Below are positions 16,989-25,542 of a stretch of 64,000 bases of DNA, one piece after another. The position numbers were made by a program, and so were the translations under genes. The notes beneath the pieces are model-generated. The model had not been told where the DNA came from, made no database searches, and saw only the letters and a program-made list of their open reading frames with translations. Within the stretch, counting starts at the first letter, position 1. Every line of letters starts with the position of its first letter. This DNA is from Anaerosolibacter carboniphilus (GTDB lineage: Bacteria > Bacillota > Clostridia > Peptostreptococcales > Thermotaleaceae): the NCBI RefSeq assembly GCF_014205875.1, contig NZ_JACHEN010000020.1, forward strand, positions 1 to 64,000, read 5' to 3'.

Positions 16989-17672
16989 CTAATCATTAGT
17001 AGGTTCGTCGTAGTCTGATTCCTTTTCATTAAAGCGATTATTATCTTCTTCATTGATTTCCATTTTCGATACGGATACTTCGTAAGCAATTTTTGTTATC
17101 GCCTGCTCATCTTGTATTTTTTTCTGGTATTCTCTACTTTGCACTCTCCCCCAGATTTTAATATGATCGCCTACCTGTAATTTTTCTGAGTACCTAGCAT
17201 TCCTACCCCAAGCAATACATGGAATATAGTCGGACTTGTTATAGGGTCGGTTTACAGCAATTAGCATATCCGTGATTTCCCTACCAAATGGTGTCGTCCT
17301 ATATACTGGTTCTTTGCAAATAAATCCGTCCAGAAAAATTTGATTTGGATTTTTGATTTCCTCAAGATTCTCACATAGGCTCATGTCCCGAGCAAAGATT
17401 GTAAGTACTAGTTTATTATTTCCGTCCTTGTACTTATTGTATGAACGTAATTGTCCTTCTACCTTTACTGCAATACCTGCCTTAATCTCCAAGCCTACCA
17501 AAATCCGTTCAGAAACAGTCACAGGTAGTACATCATTGTAGTCGCTCAGCCTAGGTATCTTTATATCAAATGTATAGAAGCCCTCCCCATACATTTCATG
17601 GCTAAATTCTAGTTCTGAGTGTACTTCTCCCACAACTGAAACTACGTTCGTTTCAATAACCTTATCCTGCAT
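16989..17672 (-). CDS. Two-OB-fold SSB-like protein
   Basis: A 227-residue protein in which two SSB-like OB folds follow each other. Domain 1 spans residues 8-105 (NVVSVVGEVHS, KVEGQLRSYN, KLVLTIFARDM). Domain 2 spans 112-200 (FICKEPVYRTTPFGREITD, DYIPCIAWGRNARYS, IKIWGRVQSREY). An acidic tail (ESDYDEPTND) follows. Ordinary bacterial SSB has one OB fold and a DDDIPF-type tip; that tip is absent. It is likely single-stranded-DNA-binding, but it is not the housekeeping SSB, which usually lies between rpsF and rpsR. It appears to be a single-gene unit. Confidence 0.7.
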   Translation of the reverse strand: MQDKVIETNVVSVVGEVHSELEFSHEMYGEGFYTFDIKIPRLSDYNDVLPVTVSERILVGLEIKAGIAVKVEGQLRSYNKYKDGNNKLVLTIFARDMSLCENLEEIKNPNQIFLDGFICKEPVYRTTPFGREITDMLIAVNRPYNKSDYIPCIAWGRNARYSEKLQVGDHIKIWGRVQSREYQKKIQDEQAITKIAYEVSVSKMEINEEDNNRFNEKESDYDEPTND

Positions 17673-17769
17673 TTAACCCCCACGCTCCTTCCCACTTCTT
17701 ATGTATTTTTTCAGGGTTAACCTACAAATATATTTATTCATCTAAAAACCAGATTATGATTAAAGAATA

Positions 17770-17812
17770 AAAAATAAGAAGAGAATTCTTTGCTAAATTC
17801 TCTTCTTATTTT
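17770..17812 (-). terminator. Terminator of the Mur-ligase-like gene
   Basis: A stem AATAAGAAGAGAATT / AATTCTCTTCTTATT with a T-rich tail on the minus strand, 15 bases past the stop of the gene at 17828. Confidence 0.75.
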
Positions 17813-17827
17813 TTATTCCTTAATCAT

Positions 17828-18562
17828 TCATCGAGATTCATATTTTATTTTTTTTGTTGTTTGCTCATGAACTTGAAAGGCTTCCATAATTTTTTCTAGA
17901 GATACTCCACATATCAAGCCAACCCCAATAGCTGCTAAAGCATAATGGACATCTTCTTTTCCAAAATTAGGAATAAACACAGGAAATTCCATAGGATCAA
18001 TTTCCAATCCGCTTCGTGTCGTAATCCCCCGCTGAATGCAGCATGTAAAATGAAGATTTGATGCCGCTTCAATACTAGATGCTGTAATAGTAGCTCTTGG
18101 AGAAAGGCCGTAGGTAATAATAAGCTTATCTTCAAGATAACGAACAAAATCTAAGTGTGCTTCATCATCTACATTGATAATGGCTAATCCCTTCGATGAA
18201 AGATTCTTAAACACTTCATTTACTCTGTGTCTTTCATTTTTTGAACTCTCACCAATAAAGGTATGAATAACACTATCTAGAGAAATATTCAACAAATCAT
18301 TATGACATAAAGCTTGATATGGTAAATGGGCAACGGCATATTCCAATTCACCATCGCTAATGTTCATATGGGAATACAGAAGTTCTTCCATCCTCAAGGA
18401 GTGGTTGGAGGAATCAGCTAAATCAATAAAAGCTACTTTTTTTCCTGCACTCATAAAAAGATGATTCAACAGAGTTGATATTTTCTTATCTTCATTTACA
18501 CCCATCATCCCGATGAGCTTTATATTCTCTAATGTATACCGCTTCATATCATTACTCTCCAT
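17828..18562 (-). CDS. Mur-ligase-like protein without a P-loop (likely pseudoenzyme)
   Basis: A 244-residue protein that resembles the central domain of MurE/MurF-type ligases. The segments are in the right order: a glycine-rich region LIGMMGVNEDKKIS near residue 18, IINVDDEAH near 130, ITYGLSPRATITASSIEA near 150 and VHYALAAIGVGLICGVSLEKI near 210. The ATP-binding GTNGKT is replaced by GVNEDKKI, and the N-terminal UDP-binding and C-terminal amino-acid-binding domains are missing. I start at the ATG at 18562 (GGAGGTATC in front); the frame stays open to 18619. The frame is intact, so it may keep a binding or regulatory role. Confidence 0.6.
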   Translation of the reverse strand: MESNDMKRYTLENIKLIGMMGVNEDKKISTLLNHLFMSAGKKVAFIDLADSSNHSLRMEELLYSHMNISDGELEYAVAHLPYQALCHNDLLNISLDSVIHTFIGESSKNERHRVNEVFKNLSSKGLAIINVDDEAHLDFVRYLEDKLIITYGLSPRATITASSIEAASNLHFTCCIQRGITTRSGLEIDPMEFPVFIPNFGKEDVHYALAAIGVGLICGVSLEKIMEAFQVHEQTTKKIKYESR

Positions 18563-18687
18563 GATACCTCCGGTCAAGCTTCTTTCGTCAATCATTTGCG
18601 ACCTCAACTCCCTTTTCATCAGGTATGATAGAATAGTTTATCCTCCTATAGGATTGCCTATACATCTCCAGCATCCAATTTCCTGCA

Positions 18688-18722
18688 TAAAAAATAGCGA
18701 GCGTTATTCGCTCGCTGTTTTT
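18688..18722. terminator. Terminator downstream of metS
   Basis: A stem AGCGAGCG / CGCTCGCT with a five-base loop, flanked by A and T runs, between the metS-like gene and the region upstream of the Mur-like gene. Confidence 0.75.
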
Positions 18723-18728
18723 TATATG

Positions 18729-18827
18729 TTATTTCTTAGAATTAAACGCTTTATTCAATAAGAAAATAAAGCCGCCACCATAAAAACCTAAGGTAATTGT
18801 CATCATGATAATTGAAGTTGTAGACAT
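18729..18827 (-). CDS. metS: MetS-like small subunit of the NSS transporter
   Basis: A 32-residue frame, MSTTSIIMMTITLGFYGGG then FIFLLNKAF, with one transmembrane helix and a basic end. The ATG has AAAGGAGGTAAGGCA in front. It starts 14 bases after the stop of the NSS transporter. In Corynebacterium, MetS is the tiny essential partner of the NSS-family methionine importer MetP, and such microproteins follow many bacterial NSS genes. Position, size and topology all match. Confidence 0.8.
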   Translation of the reverse strand: MSTTSIIMMTITLGFYGGGFIFLLNKAFNSKK

Positions 18828-18840
18828 TGCCTTACCTCCT

Positions 18841-20337
18841 TTATTCCATGTCTTCTTCAGAAGCCATGATATCTCGCCCTTTACCAATTTTCTTAGCAAG
18901 CCAGTTGTTTGTTAGGAATCCTCCTATGAGGAGGATGGCAAATTGCGCTGCAATGGTTCCTACGCTGAATACTTCCATTGGATTCCACCAGTTATCTGGA
19001 TACCATGTAATGGCTTGCCATAACCACCAACCAATAATGATAGTAACAAATACAGGAAACAAGGATATGCTAATGGTCCACCATTTGTTAATTTTAAAGT
19101 CTGCCCACTCTGTATTGATGTCGTTATTTCTAATCTTTTCTAAGCCATTCTTCATGAGGGCAATCGATACAAAGAGTCCACTAAAGAGTAATCCTACACC
19201 CCATACCCAATCCTGATTATCATTGAAATTCAAACTGTAAGCTGATGGTATCCCTAAGAGAAATCCAGCAACTATTACGATAAGCGTTGCTTTTTTTCTA
19301 TCCATGCCAGCATCCATAAAATTCCTTACACCGACTTCTACCATTGGTAATAAGGATGTTAAGGCAGCAATAGACATGGCTAGGAAGAATATTGATGCCA
19401 ATATGGAACCGAACGGCATCGTTGTAAACAATTGTGCCAAATAGATAAATGTAATGCCCGTATTTCCTGCAGATAATGCTTGCTGTGCAGCTTCTGAGCT
19501 TCCAGATAGGGCAAAAATAGCTGGTAATACAGTAAGTCCACATATGAGGGCACCTACATTATCACTAAAGCCCATGATCATACAGTTTCCTGCCACATCT
19601 TCTCTTTTCTTTGTATATACAGCATAGGTGATAATAAAGCCCCAGCCTGCACCAGTAGACCATGCTGCTTGTGTAAACGCCTCAAGCCATATTTTAGGAT
19701 TGGCTAGCATATGAAATTTTGGACTAAATAGATATTCTAATCCCTTTGCTGCCCCTGGCAGGGTTAAAGTTCTTATAGCCATAATAATAATAAGTGCAAA
19801 TAAAGTTGGTATCATGATTTTAGAGGCTTTTTCAATACCTGAGGTTACACCTCTATAGATAATAAAACCTGCAATTGACATAGACACAAAGTGAAAAAAT
19901 ATGGTTTGAGAAGGTGCAGTCGTAAAGGTTTTCCATATATTTTCTGTTACTTCAGTGGTTACAGGACTATTAAATGCACCAGTAACCGCTAACGTAAAGT
20001 ATTTTACACACCAACCCATAATTACTGAATAATAAAACATGATTAATAAACATACGGCGGCAATCCAGGTTCCCATCCATGTATACTTTTTTCCTACATA
20101 ATCGCGGAATGCCCCAATGGTACCAAGACCCGTTCTCCTGCCCATAACCATTTCGCCCATCAAAAGTGGAATGGACCAAACAAACAAGGCAATCGTCCAG
20201 GCGATAATAAATGGTCCTCCACCATTGGCGGCTGCAACCCTTGGGAATCTCCAAACGTTACCTGTTCCTATGGCCATACCAATGGATGCTGCAATAAAGC
20301 CCCATCGGCTTCCCCACTGCTCGTTTTTTCCAGACAT
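18841..20337 (-). CDS. metP: Sodium-dependent amino-acid transporter (NSS/SNF family, MetP-like)
   Basis: A 498-residue protein with 12 predicted membrane helices. It has the family signature GNVWRFPRVAAANGGGPFIIAW near residue 25, here split as GNVWRFPRV and GGGPFIIAW. Members co-transport amino acids with sodium. The ATG follows AAAGGAGGAAATCTC. A T-box leader (20480-20680) precedes it, so it responds to an uncharged tRNA, and a metS-like gene follows. MetP is the usual name because of the metS partner, but the T-box specifier reads CCC (Pro) or ACC (Thr), not Met, so the substrate may be another amino acid. Confidence 0.85.
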   Translation of the reverse strand: MSGKNEQWGSRWGFIAASIGMAIGTGNVWRFPRVAAANGGGPFIIAWTIALFVWSIPLLMGEMVMGRRTGLGTIGAFRDYVGKKYTWMGTWIAAVCLLIMFYYSVIMGWCVKYFTLAVTGAFNSPVTTEVTENIWKTFTTAPSQTIFFHFVSMSIAGFIIYRGVTSGIEKASKIMIPTLFALIIIMAIRTLTLPGAAKGLEYLFSPKFHMLANPKIWLEAFTQAAWSTGAGWGFIITYAVYTKKREDVAGNCMIMGFSDNVGALICGLTVLPAIFALSGSSEAAQQALSAGNTGITFIYLAQLFTTMPFGSILASIFFLAMSIAALTSLLPMVEVGVRNFMDAGMDRKKATLIVIVAGFLLGIPSAYSLNFNDNQDWVWGVGLLFSGLFVSIALMKNGLEKIRNNDINTEWADFKINKWWTISISLFPVFVTIIIGWWLWQAITWYPDNWWNPMEVFSVGTIAAQFAILLIGGFLTNNWLAKKIGKGRDIMASEEDME

Positions 20338-20479
20338 GAGATTTCCTCCTTTACAATGTGTAATATTTTCACCTTCGTTATGATCACTCCCTACACAAAC
20401 GCTAGCAATTTATGGATGGAGGTTATAAGCACAAAAATCTGTTTATTAGACAAATGAAAATTACCTATACTATATTTCC

Positions 20480-20680
20480 CCAAATAAAAAACTCTCATCC
20501 CTGAAAGGGACGAGAGTTACCCGCGGTACCACCCTAGTTAATCAATCGTGCACGATCGATTCTTCTTTTCTCTTCGTAACGGGATGAGATCCGAGTGGTT
20601 TATTCACCACCTGCTCCAGAGCGGGTTTCAAAAAGCTAGTTTGCAAGTCTCTCACCAATGACCTACTCTCTGTGAAACAT
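20480..20680 (-). ncRNA. T-box leader of the NSS transporter
   Basis: On the minus strand the leader contains a Stem I beginning near 20674 (CACAGAGAGTAGG) and the T-box GGTGGTACCGCGG (20533-20521). It ends in a terminator stem AACTCTCGTCCC / GGGATGAGAGTT followed by six T (20519-20484). By alignment to the valS leader in this window (GAAG-GTA-G-CTTCTGAG), the specifier in GAAA-CCC-G-CTCTGGAG is CCC (Pro, 20625-20623); one base earlier it would be ACC (Thr). Confidence 0.92.
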
Positions 20681-20845
20681 GACTTTTTTACTTTTCTCTT
20701 TCACTGCAATTCCATGTATTTATGTTTATACAATATGATATATAAAAATTAGGCAATGGTCAATTCTAAAGTTTATTTTTTATGTAAAAAAATTATATTC
20801 TATAGCATCTTTTTAGTTACGCCTTGATACAGATTCATGCTATCC

Positions 20846-21616
20846 CTATTTGGGCATTTTTTTCTGCATACCTGTATGATCAATATAATAATCTTCTTTC
20901 ATAATCAACTGAGAGATAGGCACAATCTCATATCCCTGTTTTTGCAGCCTTTCAATAACAAGGGGAAGGTACTCCAAAACATACTTTGCATTGTTATGGA
21001 ATAATACAATAGAACCTTTCTTAACATTTCTGGTAACCCGATCTACTACTGGCTGAGCACCAAGTTCTTTCCAATCTAGGGAATCCACATCCCATTGAAT
21101 GGTATAGTAATCATTGTTTTTTGCCGTTTCAATTAAACGATTATTATAGTCACCGAAGGGAGGTCTGAACAAAGTAGGCTTTTTACCGGTTATTTTCCCA
21201 ATTTTATCCCCAGTGGTATTTAGCTCTGTTGCGATTTGATCCTCTGACAGCTTTGACATATGAGGATGAGTCGTTGAGTGATTCTCTACTTCGTGGCCCC
21301 GTTCACTAATCTTTTTTACTGCATCGGGGTATTTGTCAACCCAGAAACCAACCAAAAAAAAGGTAGTCTTTACATTGTATTTGTCAAGGATATCCAAAAT
21401 ACCATCTGTATATTGATCACCCCAAGCAGCATCAAAACTGATGGCTATCTTTTTCTCCTCCGTATCCACACAATAAATCGGCAAAATTTTATCCCGATTA
21501 AACACTGCTAATAGCTTATTGCCAAACTCTCCTGAATGGATCAGTAATGCGCCTGTAAATAAGACTACTACAATAAAGCTCAATACTATTTTTTTATTTA
21601 TTACAAATATTCTCAT
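20846..21616 (-). CDS. Polysaccharide deacetylase (PdaB-like, NodB domain)
   Basis: A 256-residue protein with an N-terminal membrane anchor (residues 8-28). Its NodB domain shows the PdaB-type first motif SFDAAWGD (Asp-Ala in place of the usual Asp-Asp), the metal motif HSTTHPH and RPPFGDYN, then VDSLDW and LFHNN. Such enzymes remove acetyl groups from peptidoglycan sugars; PdaB of B. subtilis is needed for spore maintenance. The ATG has AAAGGGGGAATCGG in front. It stands alone. Confidence 0.82.
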   Translation of the reverse strand: MRIFVINKKIVLSFIVVVLFTGALLIHSGEFGNKLLAVFNRDKILPIYCVDTEEKKIAISFDAAWGDQYTDGILDILDKYNVKTTFFLVGFWVDKYPDAVKKISERGHEVENHSTTHPHMSKLSEDQIATELNTTGDKIGKITGKKPTLFRPPFGDYNNRLIETAKNNDYYTIQWDVDSLDWKELGAQPVVDRVTRNVKKGSIVLFHNNAKYVLEYLPLVIERLQKQGYEIVPISQLIMKEDYYIDHTGMQKKMPK

Positions 21617-21767
21617 TCCGATTCCCCCTTTGTTGGCAACTATGGTTTCTATACTAAATTTATTCCAGCTTTTTTTTTATATGCATGAAATTATTTTCTC
21701 CATTACGCATAGGCGCTTCGTTCATACGATACATATAGTATGAGAGATAAATTTAGGGGGCTATCTT

Positions 21768-22697
21768 ATGCTGATTTCAATGTTATTGGGTCTGATCTCG
21801 GGTTTAAGCATTTTTTTCGTTGCCATTCTCATCATGTCTAAAACAATAAGTAGAGCTGCAGATTATCAATTCAAGAAATGGGTTTCCATTTTCACCACCA
21901 ATCCCATTATGGGCATTTTCGTAGGAGGAGTCGTTACCGCCATTACTCACAGCAGTAGCGGAACCACCGTCATGGTAGTAAGCTTAGTAAATAGTGGTGT
22001 GATGAACCTTTATCAGGCTACTGCAGTCATTATGGGCGCCAACATTGGTTCTACCTTTACAGCCCAGCTCATAAGCTTTAATTTTTATAATGTGATTCCC
22101 CACCTGCTTTTTATAGGCGTGTTATTCTACTATCTGAATTTTCATCCTGCCATGAAGCAGTTGGGAAAATTTATGATTGGATTTTGCTTATTGTTTGTCG
22201 GCATTCAAATCATGAGCCAATCCATGGACCCCTTGAAACATATGTCTAGTTTTCAAAACCTTATGATTTCCATTGAAGATCAAAGCTTTAAAGGGATACT
22301 GGTAGGTCTGATCACAACAGCCATTATCCAAAGCAGCAGTACTGGTGTCGCCATACTTCAAAGTCTTAGTTTCCAAGGCCTTATCAATCTTGCTCAAGCA
22401 CTACCCATTCTTCTTGGGCAAAATATCGGTACCTGTATCACCACCATCATGGCCTCTTTTGCCGTGGATAAAAACGGAAAAAGAGCTGCCATTATCCACT
22501 TGCTTTTCAATATCAGTGGTGTAGTCCTCTTATATCCATTCTTGGACTCATTTTCCCAATTTGTTTCCCAGCTGACGCCCTTAAACCCAATGAGGCAGAT
22601 TGCCAATGCCCATACAATCTTTAATGTTCTCAACACCTTGATATTGATTCCATTCATTTCCCAGCTGGTGTGGATTTCTCAAAAAATAATAAGATAG
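21768..22697 (+). CDS. Na/Pi-cotransporter-family protein (NptA-like, short form)
   Basis: A 309-residue membrane protein with two inverted repeats carrying the family signature: THSSSGTTVMVVSLVNSG near residue 64 and IQSSSTGVAILQSLSFQG near 190. Matching loops are GANIGST and GQNIGTC. Many homologues have a C-terminal PhoU domain; this one ends after the transmembrane part. It probably moves phosphate or another anion with sodium. The ATG has TAGGGGGCTATCTT in front. It is monocistronic and ends in a clear terminator. Confidence 0.8.
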   Translation: MLISMLLGLISGLSIFFVAILIMSKTISRAADYQFKKWVSIFTTNPIMGIFVGGVVTAITHSSSGTTVMVVSLVNSGVMNLYQATAVIMGANIGSTFTAQLISFNFYNVIPHLLFIGVLFYYLNFHPAMKQLGKFMIGFCLLFVGIQIMSQSMDPLKHMSSFQNLMISIEDQSFKGILVGLITTAIIQSSSTGVAILQSLSFQGLINLAQALPILLGQNIGTCITTIMASFAVDKNGKRAAIIHLLFNISGVVLLYPFLDSFSQFVSQLTPLNPMRQIANAHTIFNVLNTLILIPFISQLVWISQKIIR

Positions 22698-22722
22698 CTT
22701 CAGATTTGGCTATCTTATTATT
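22685..22722. terminator. Bidirectional terminator
   Basis: A perfect 14-bp stem (AATAATAAGATAGC and complement) between two convergent genes. Confidence 0.8.
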
Positions 22723-22732
22723 TTGTTATTAA

Positions 22733-23839
22733 CTATTTTTCTAATATATAAGTTTTTACTTCACGATTTCCTATCTTTGCTGAATCCAAAGCTTCTTTAA
22801 AATTCTCTGGTACTGTTACCGTGTCAGGATCTCCATCGGAAACAAATCGCGTTCGACTCCCCTTATCAAACTGCTCCAGCCAATTATACATACCTACATT
22901 CTGTACATATTTCTCTAATTCGCTTCCACGGATTCTATGAATTGCCAAGGGATTAAAATCCTTATGATATGGAGATTTGTCCGGGTCCCAACCTACATTC
23001 AGAATGGCAATATTCTTATAGCTAGTACCTTCATGGATACCTTGTTCCAAATAGGTATACAAGCTCTTATCCTTTGGTCTGGAACCAAAAGGCAGCGCTA
23101 AAGTATTTACTTCATAGTCAGGCAGATGTTTTCCTATCATTTCCACGATACCCGCCAGCTCTTTTTGCATTCTCTCAGGATCAGCCTTTGTGAAATCTAC
23201 GTGGGTCACTGTATGATTTCCTACATCCATACCTTTTTCTACGATATATTTCAGCTTAAACGTCAAGTGTTCCTTCTGACCAAATGGAATGTTATCATTC
23301 ACAAAAAAGGTTGCCTCCAATGGAAAATCAGGGTGCTCTGTATGAAATTTCTCTAAAATCCCCACAGCACTATTGGAATCAACAATCCATTCACCCTTAC
23401 TATCTTGGATCAAGTTGAAATTATTCTGCCATCCATCATCAAAGGTTAAGACAACTGGTGTATAGCCTGCCTCGATGGTAATGTTTCCTGTGACATAATC
23501 TCTCAAACTAATAGGCCTATATCCCTTATCATACAATATTTGTAAATCTTTTCTTAAATTATCCGGCGTCCTTGTCCATTCTGCCTCTGGCTCTGAAATA
23601 TTGTGATACATGAGTACCATGATCTGACCTGCTTCATTGGGCTTTACCATTTGCAGATCAATTTCTTTTTTTACTGCTGGTGCTGCTTCTGCTTCTTTTT
23701 CTCCTTCTTGGTTTTTTTCCATCGTAACTCCAGAATTCTCTGTAACCGGCACTGAATTTTGAGATGCTAAACTATTACATCCAGCAGTAAGTATCATGGA
23801 TGCGACCGCTAGTGCAATGATTTTTTTATTCCTAGTCAA
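22733..23839 (-). CDS. Polysaccharide deacetylase lipoprotein
   Basis: A 368-residue secreted protein. It has a lipoprotein signal (lipobox LTAGC, Cys near residue 20), a linker rich in Glu and Lys, then a NodB domain. The domain shows MYHNI, the metal site LTFDDGWQ, NHTVTHVDF and LALPFGSRP. Predicted to sit on the outer membrane face and deacetylate a cell-wall or capsule polymer. It starts with TTG at 23839 after AGGGGGACAATCT. It is distinct from the PdaB-like protein 1.2 kb away, which lacks a lipobox. Confidence 0.83.
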   Translation of the reverse strand: MTRNKKIIALAVASMILTAGCNSLASQNSVPVTENSGVTMEKNQEGEKEAEAAPAVKKEIDLQMVKPNEAGQIMVLMYHNISEPEAEWTRTPDNLRKDLQILYDKGYRPISLRDYVTGNITIEAGYTPVVLTFDDGWQNNFNLIQDSKGEWIVDSNSAVGILEKFHTEHPDFPLEATFFVNDNIPFGQKEHLTFKLKYIVEKGMDVGNHTVTHVDFTKADPERMQKELAGIVEMIGKHLPDYEVNTLALPFGSRPKDKSLYTYLEQGIHEGTSYKNIAILNVGWDPDKSPYHKDFNPLAIHRIRGSELEKYVQNVGMYNWLEQFDKGSRTRFVSDGDPDTVTVPENFKEALDSAKIGNREVKTYILEK

Positions 23840-24067
23840 AAGATTGTCCCCCTCTTATTCTGTCTATAAGTCAATTATATATCAGCCTTGTCCTATTTTC
23901 TAGGCGAGACATTTTGCTAATAATTTCCTTCTCTAAAACTATCTGTATTTACATTTTTTGAATCTTATCTATAGACGAATCTCAACATATTTTTGTTTCA
24001 ACAGGTCACAATAATAATGAGTATTGCGATGACCTTATCTATTCTTCAAGAAAGGAAGTGTATCCAT

Positions 24068-24256
24068 TTGTCTACCATCAGAAGCCAATACACCACAGTA
24101 AAAGGTGAACGTACAGAGCTAGGCAGAAGAACCTTCAAGGTTGAAGAAAGACATTATCATCGGGAAGCAAAATCCCAGCATGCTCAACTGGAAAGTGTTC
24201 ATCAACATGGCACAAGAAAAGACGTTAAAGTTAAAATGAACCGCAAGCTAACATAG
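24068..24256 (+). CDS. Possible small basic protein, 62 residues
   Basis: A frame beginning at a TTG (GAAAGGAAGTGTATCCAT in front). It reads MSTIRSQYTTVKGERTELG at its start and ends KVKMNRKLT just before a terminator. It is very basic and rich in His, Gln and Arg. An ATG further upstream (23993) has no ribosome site. I recognise no family. The position of the stop directly before a terminator supports it; composition alone does not. Confidence 0.4.
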   Translation: MSTIRSQYTTVKGERTELGRRTFKVEERHYHREAKSQHAQLESVHQHGTRKDVKVKMNRKLT

Positions 24257-24280
24257 GGTAGAAATTTCTGCCCTATCTTT
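24250..24280. terminator. Bidirectional terminator
   Basis: A hairpin ATAGGGTAGAAA / TTTCTGCCCTAT with one G-T pair, then five T, between the small basic frame and the Fe-S protein gene. Confidence 0.75.
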
Positions 24281-24962
24281 TTAAAACATTTTGTCCTTTA
24301 GGACATTTCTTGATGCAAATTCCACATACAGAACCTCTTCCGATATGCTGATAATGTTGATGCATATGCGTGCTGCATGCCCTAGCATCCAATATCTCTG
24401 CCCTCTCCATACCAGGCTCCCAAAGTTTTCCTCGTAGTGCTAATGCAGGGCAGGCTTGAACACAATTTTTACATAAGCCACACCTTGATTCAGTGATCGG
24501 CGTATCATAATGGACATCCATATTGGTTAGCACCGTTCCCAATCTTATCCTTGGGCCATACTCCTCCGTAATCAAACATCCATTTTTACCAATCCATCCA
24601 ATTCCTGCACGAGTAGCTGCCGTTCTGTGCTGAAAAATACCTCTATAATAATTGCCCTCCATATTTACAGATTGTGATGCTGCAATGGTCATGGCCAAAT
24701 ATCCCCATTCCTGTAGCAGCATCGTAATCCTTAAACTAATTTGATCGATAAATGCATTTACACTTCGATAATGATGAAAATAAGTGTGGGTTGGTGTCAA
24801 ATCAATTTGACTGATGACCTCATCGGACAACCGTATCGCTATGGATATTCCTGTTTTTAAGTGTTTATATTCTTCAGGCAATACATCCTCTAGATTTCCG
24901 TAGCCGACTTTAGATGCACCCCATTCTAAAATCTTGTTTTTTAAGATAATATCTTTGTCCAT
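24273..24962 (-). CDS. QueG-like 4Fe-4S double-cluster protein
   Basis: A 229-residue protein with the C-terminal arrangement of epoxyqueuosine reductases. A first cluster CGLCKNCVQACP lies near residue 158 and a second, CSTHM followed by CGICIKKCPKG, at the end. The middle has the NRTAA-like IFQHRTAATRAGIGWIGKNG. True QueG proteins are usually 300 or more residues and have a longer N-terminal domain. This one is shorter, so it may be one of the QueG-like proteins of unknown substrate. The ribosome site is weak (TATGGGATATAA). Confidence 0.75.
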   Translation of the reverse strand: MDKDIILKNKILEWGASKVGYGNLEDVLPEEYKHLKTGISIAIRLSDEVISQIDLTPTHTYFHHYRSVNAFIDQISLRITMLLQEWGYLAMTIAASQSVNMEGNYYRGIFQHRTAATRAGIGWIGKNGCLITEEYGPRIRLGTVLTNMDVHYDTPITESRCGLCKNCVQACPALALRGKLWEPGMERAEILDARACSTHMHQHYQHIGRGSVCGICIKKCPKGQNVLKR

Positions 24963-25194
24963 TTATATCCCATACTTTCTCAATTATATTTCATTATTTA
25001 TTTTACCTTGAGTTTCTCAATTTTAATAGTTACTTTTTTGGAAATATATAGTTATATGCATTTTTTCCAGTAATTATGCACGCTAACACAAAATGCTAAC
25101 ATATTTAATTTCCTTCCTGGTTAAATTAATAGTACAACATTGAAAGATGTTGTAGAACCCAACACAATATAAGACAACTTAGGAGGGATAATTC

Positions 25195-25410
25195 ATGGCA
25201 AACAGTAACAGAAATAGAGTCGTTGTACCTGAAGCAAGAGCTGCATTAGATCAAATGAAATTAGAGATTGCTGGTGAACTAGGACTTTCTAATTACGCTA
25301 CAGTTGATAAGGGAAATTTAACTTCCAGACAAAACGGTTATGTTGGCGGATATATGGTAAAGAGATTAGTTGAAACTGCTGAAAGAAGCTTAGCAGGTCG
25401 ACAATTCTAA
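25195..25410 (+). CDS. Alpha/beta-type small acid-soluble spore protein
   Basis: A 71-residue DNA-binding spore protein. It shows the germination-protease site (KLEIAGELG, cut between Glu and Ile) and the conserved C-terminal helix (GYVGGYMVKRLVETAE). These proteins saturate spore DNA and give resistance to UV and heat, and they feed amino acids to the germinating cell. The ATG has TTAGGAGGGATAATTC in front. A weak sigma-G-like promoter (TGCATT-N16-CACGCTA) may lie about 110 bases upstream. A hairpin (ACAACAT/ATGTTGT) sits in the leader near 25134-25151. Confidence 0.96.
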   Translation: MANSNRNRVVVPEARAALDQMKLEIAGELGLSNYATVDKGNLTSRQNGYVGGYMVKRLVETAERSLAGRQF

Positions 25411-25414
25411 TCAT

Positions 25415-25460
25415 AAAAAAGAAAAGGAGAAAGAAATCATTCTTTCTCCTTTTCTTTTTT
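25415..25460 (+). terminator. SASP terminator
   Basis: A 20-bp stem (AAAAAAGAAAAGGAGAAAGA and complement) with a six-base loop, ending in a T-run; directly after the SASP stop. Confidence 0.85.
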
Positions 25461-25542
25461 TTGTACACTTTTCAGCATCATTCTATGCTATAATTTATTA
25501 TATTAAGCAAAACATTTGATCCTTGCAAAAGTAGGTGAACCC

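Noticed and set aside
23993..24067. Longer N-terminus for the small basic protein at 24068
   Set aside because: The upstream ATG has no ribosome site and adds hydrophobic residues unlike the rest.
25134..25151. Small hairpin before the SASP gene as a riboswitch
   Set aside because: A single 7-bp stem with no further structure; probably a leader-stabilising hairpin at most.
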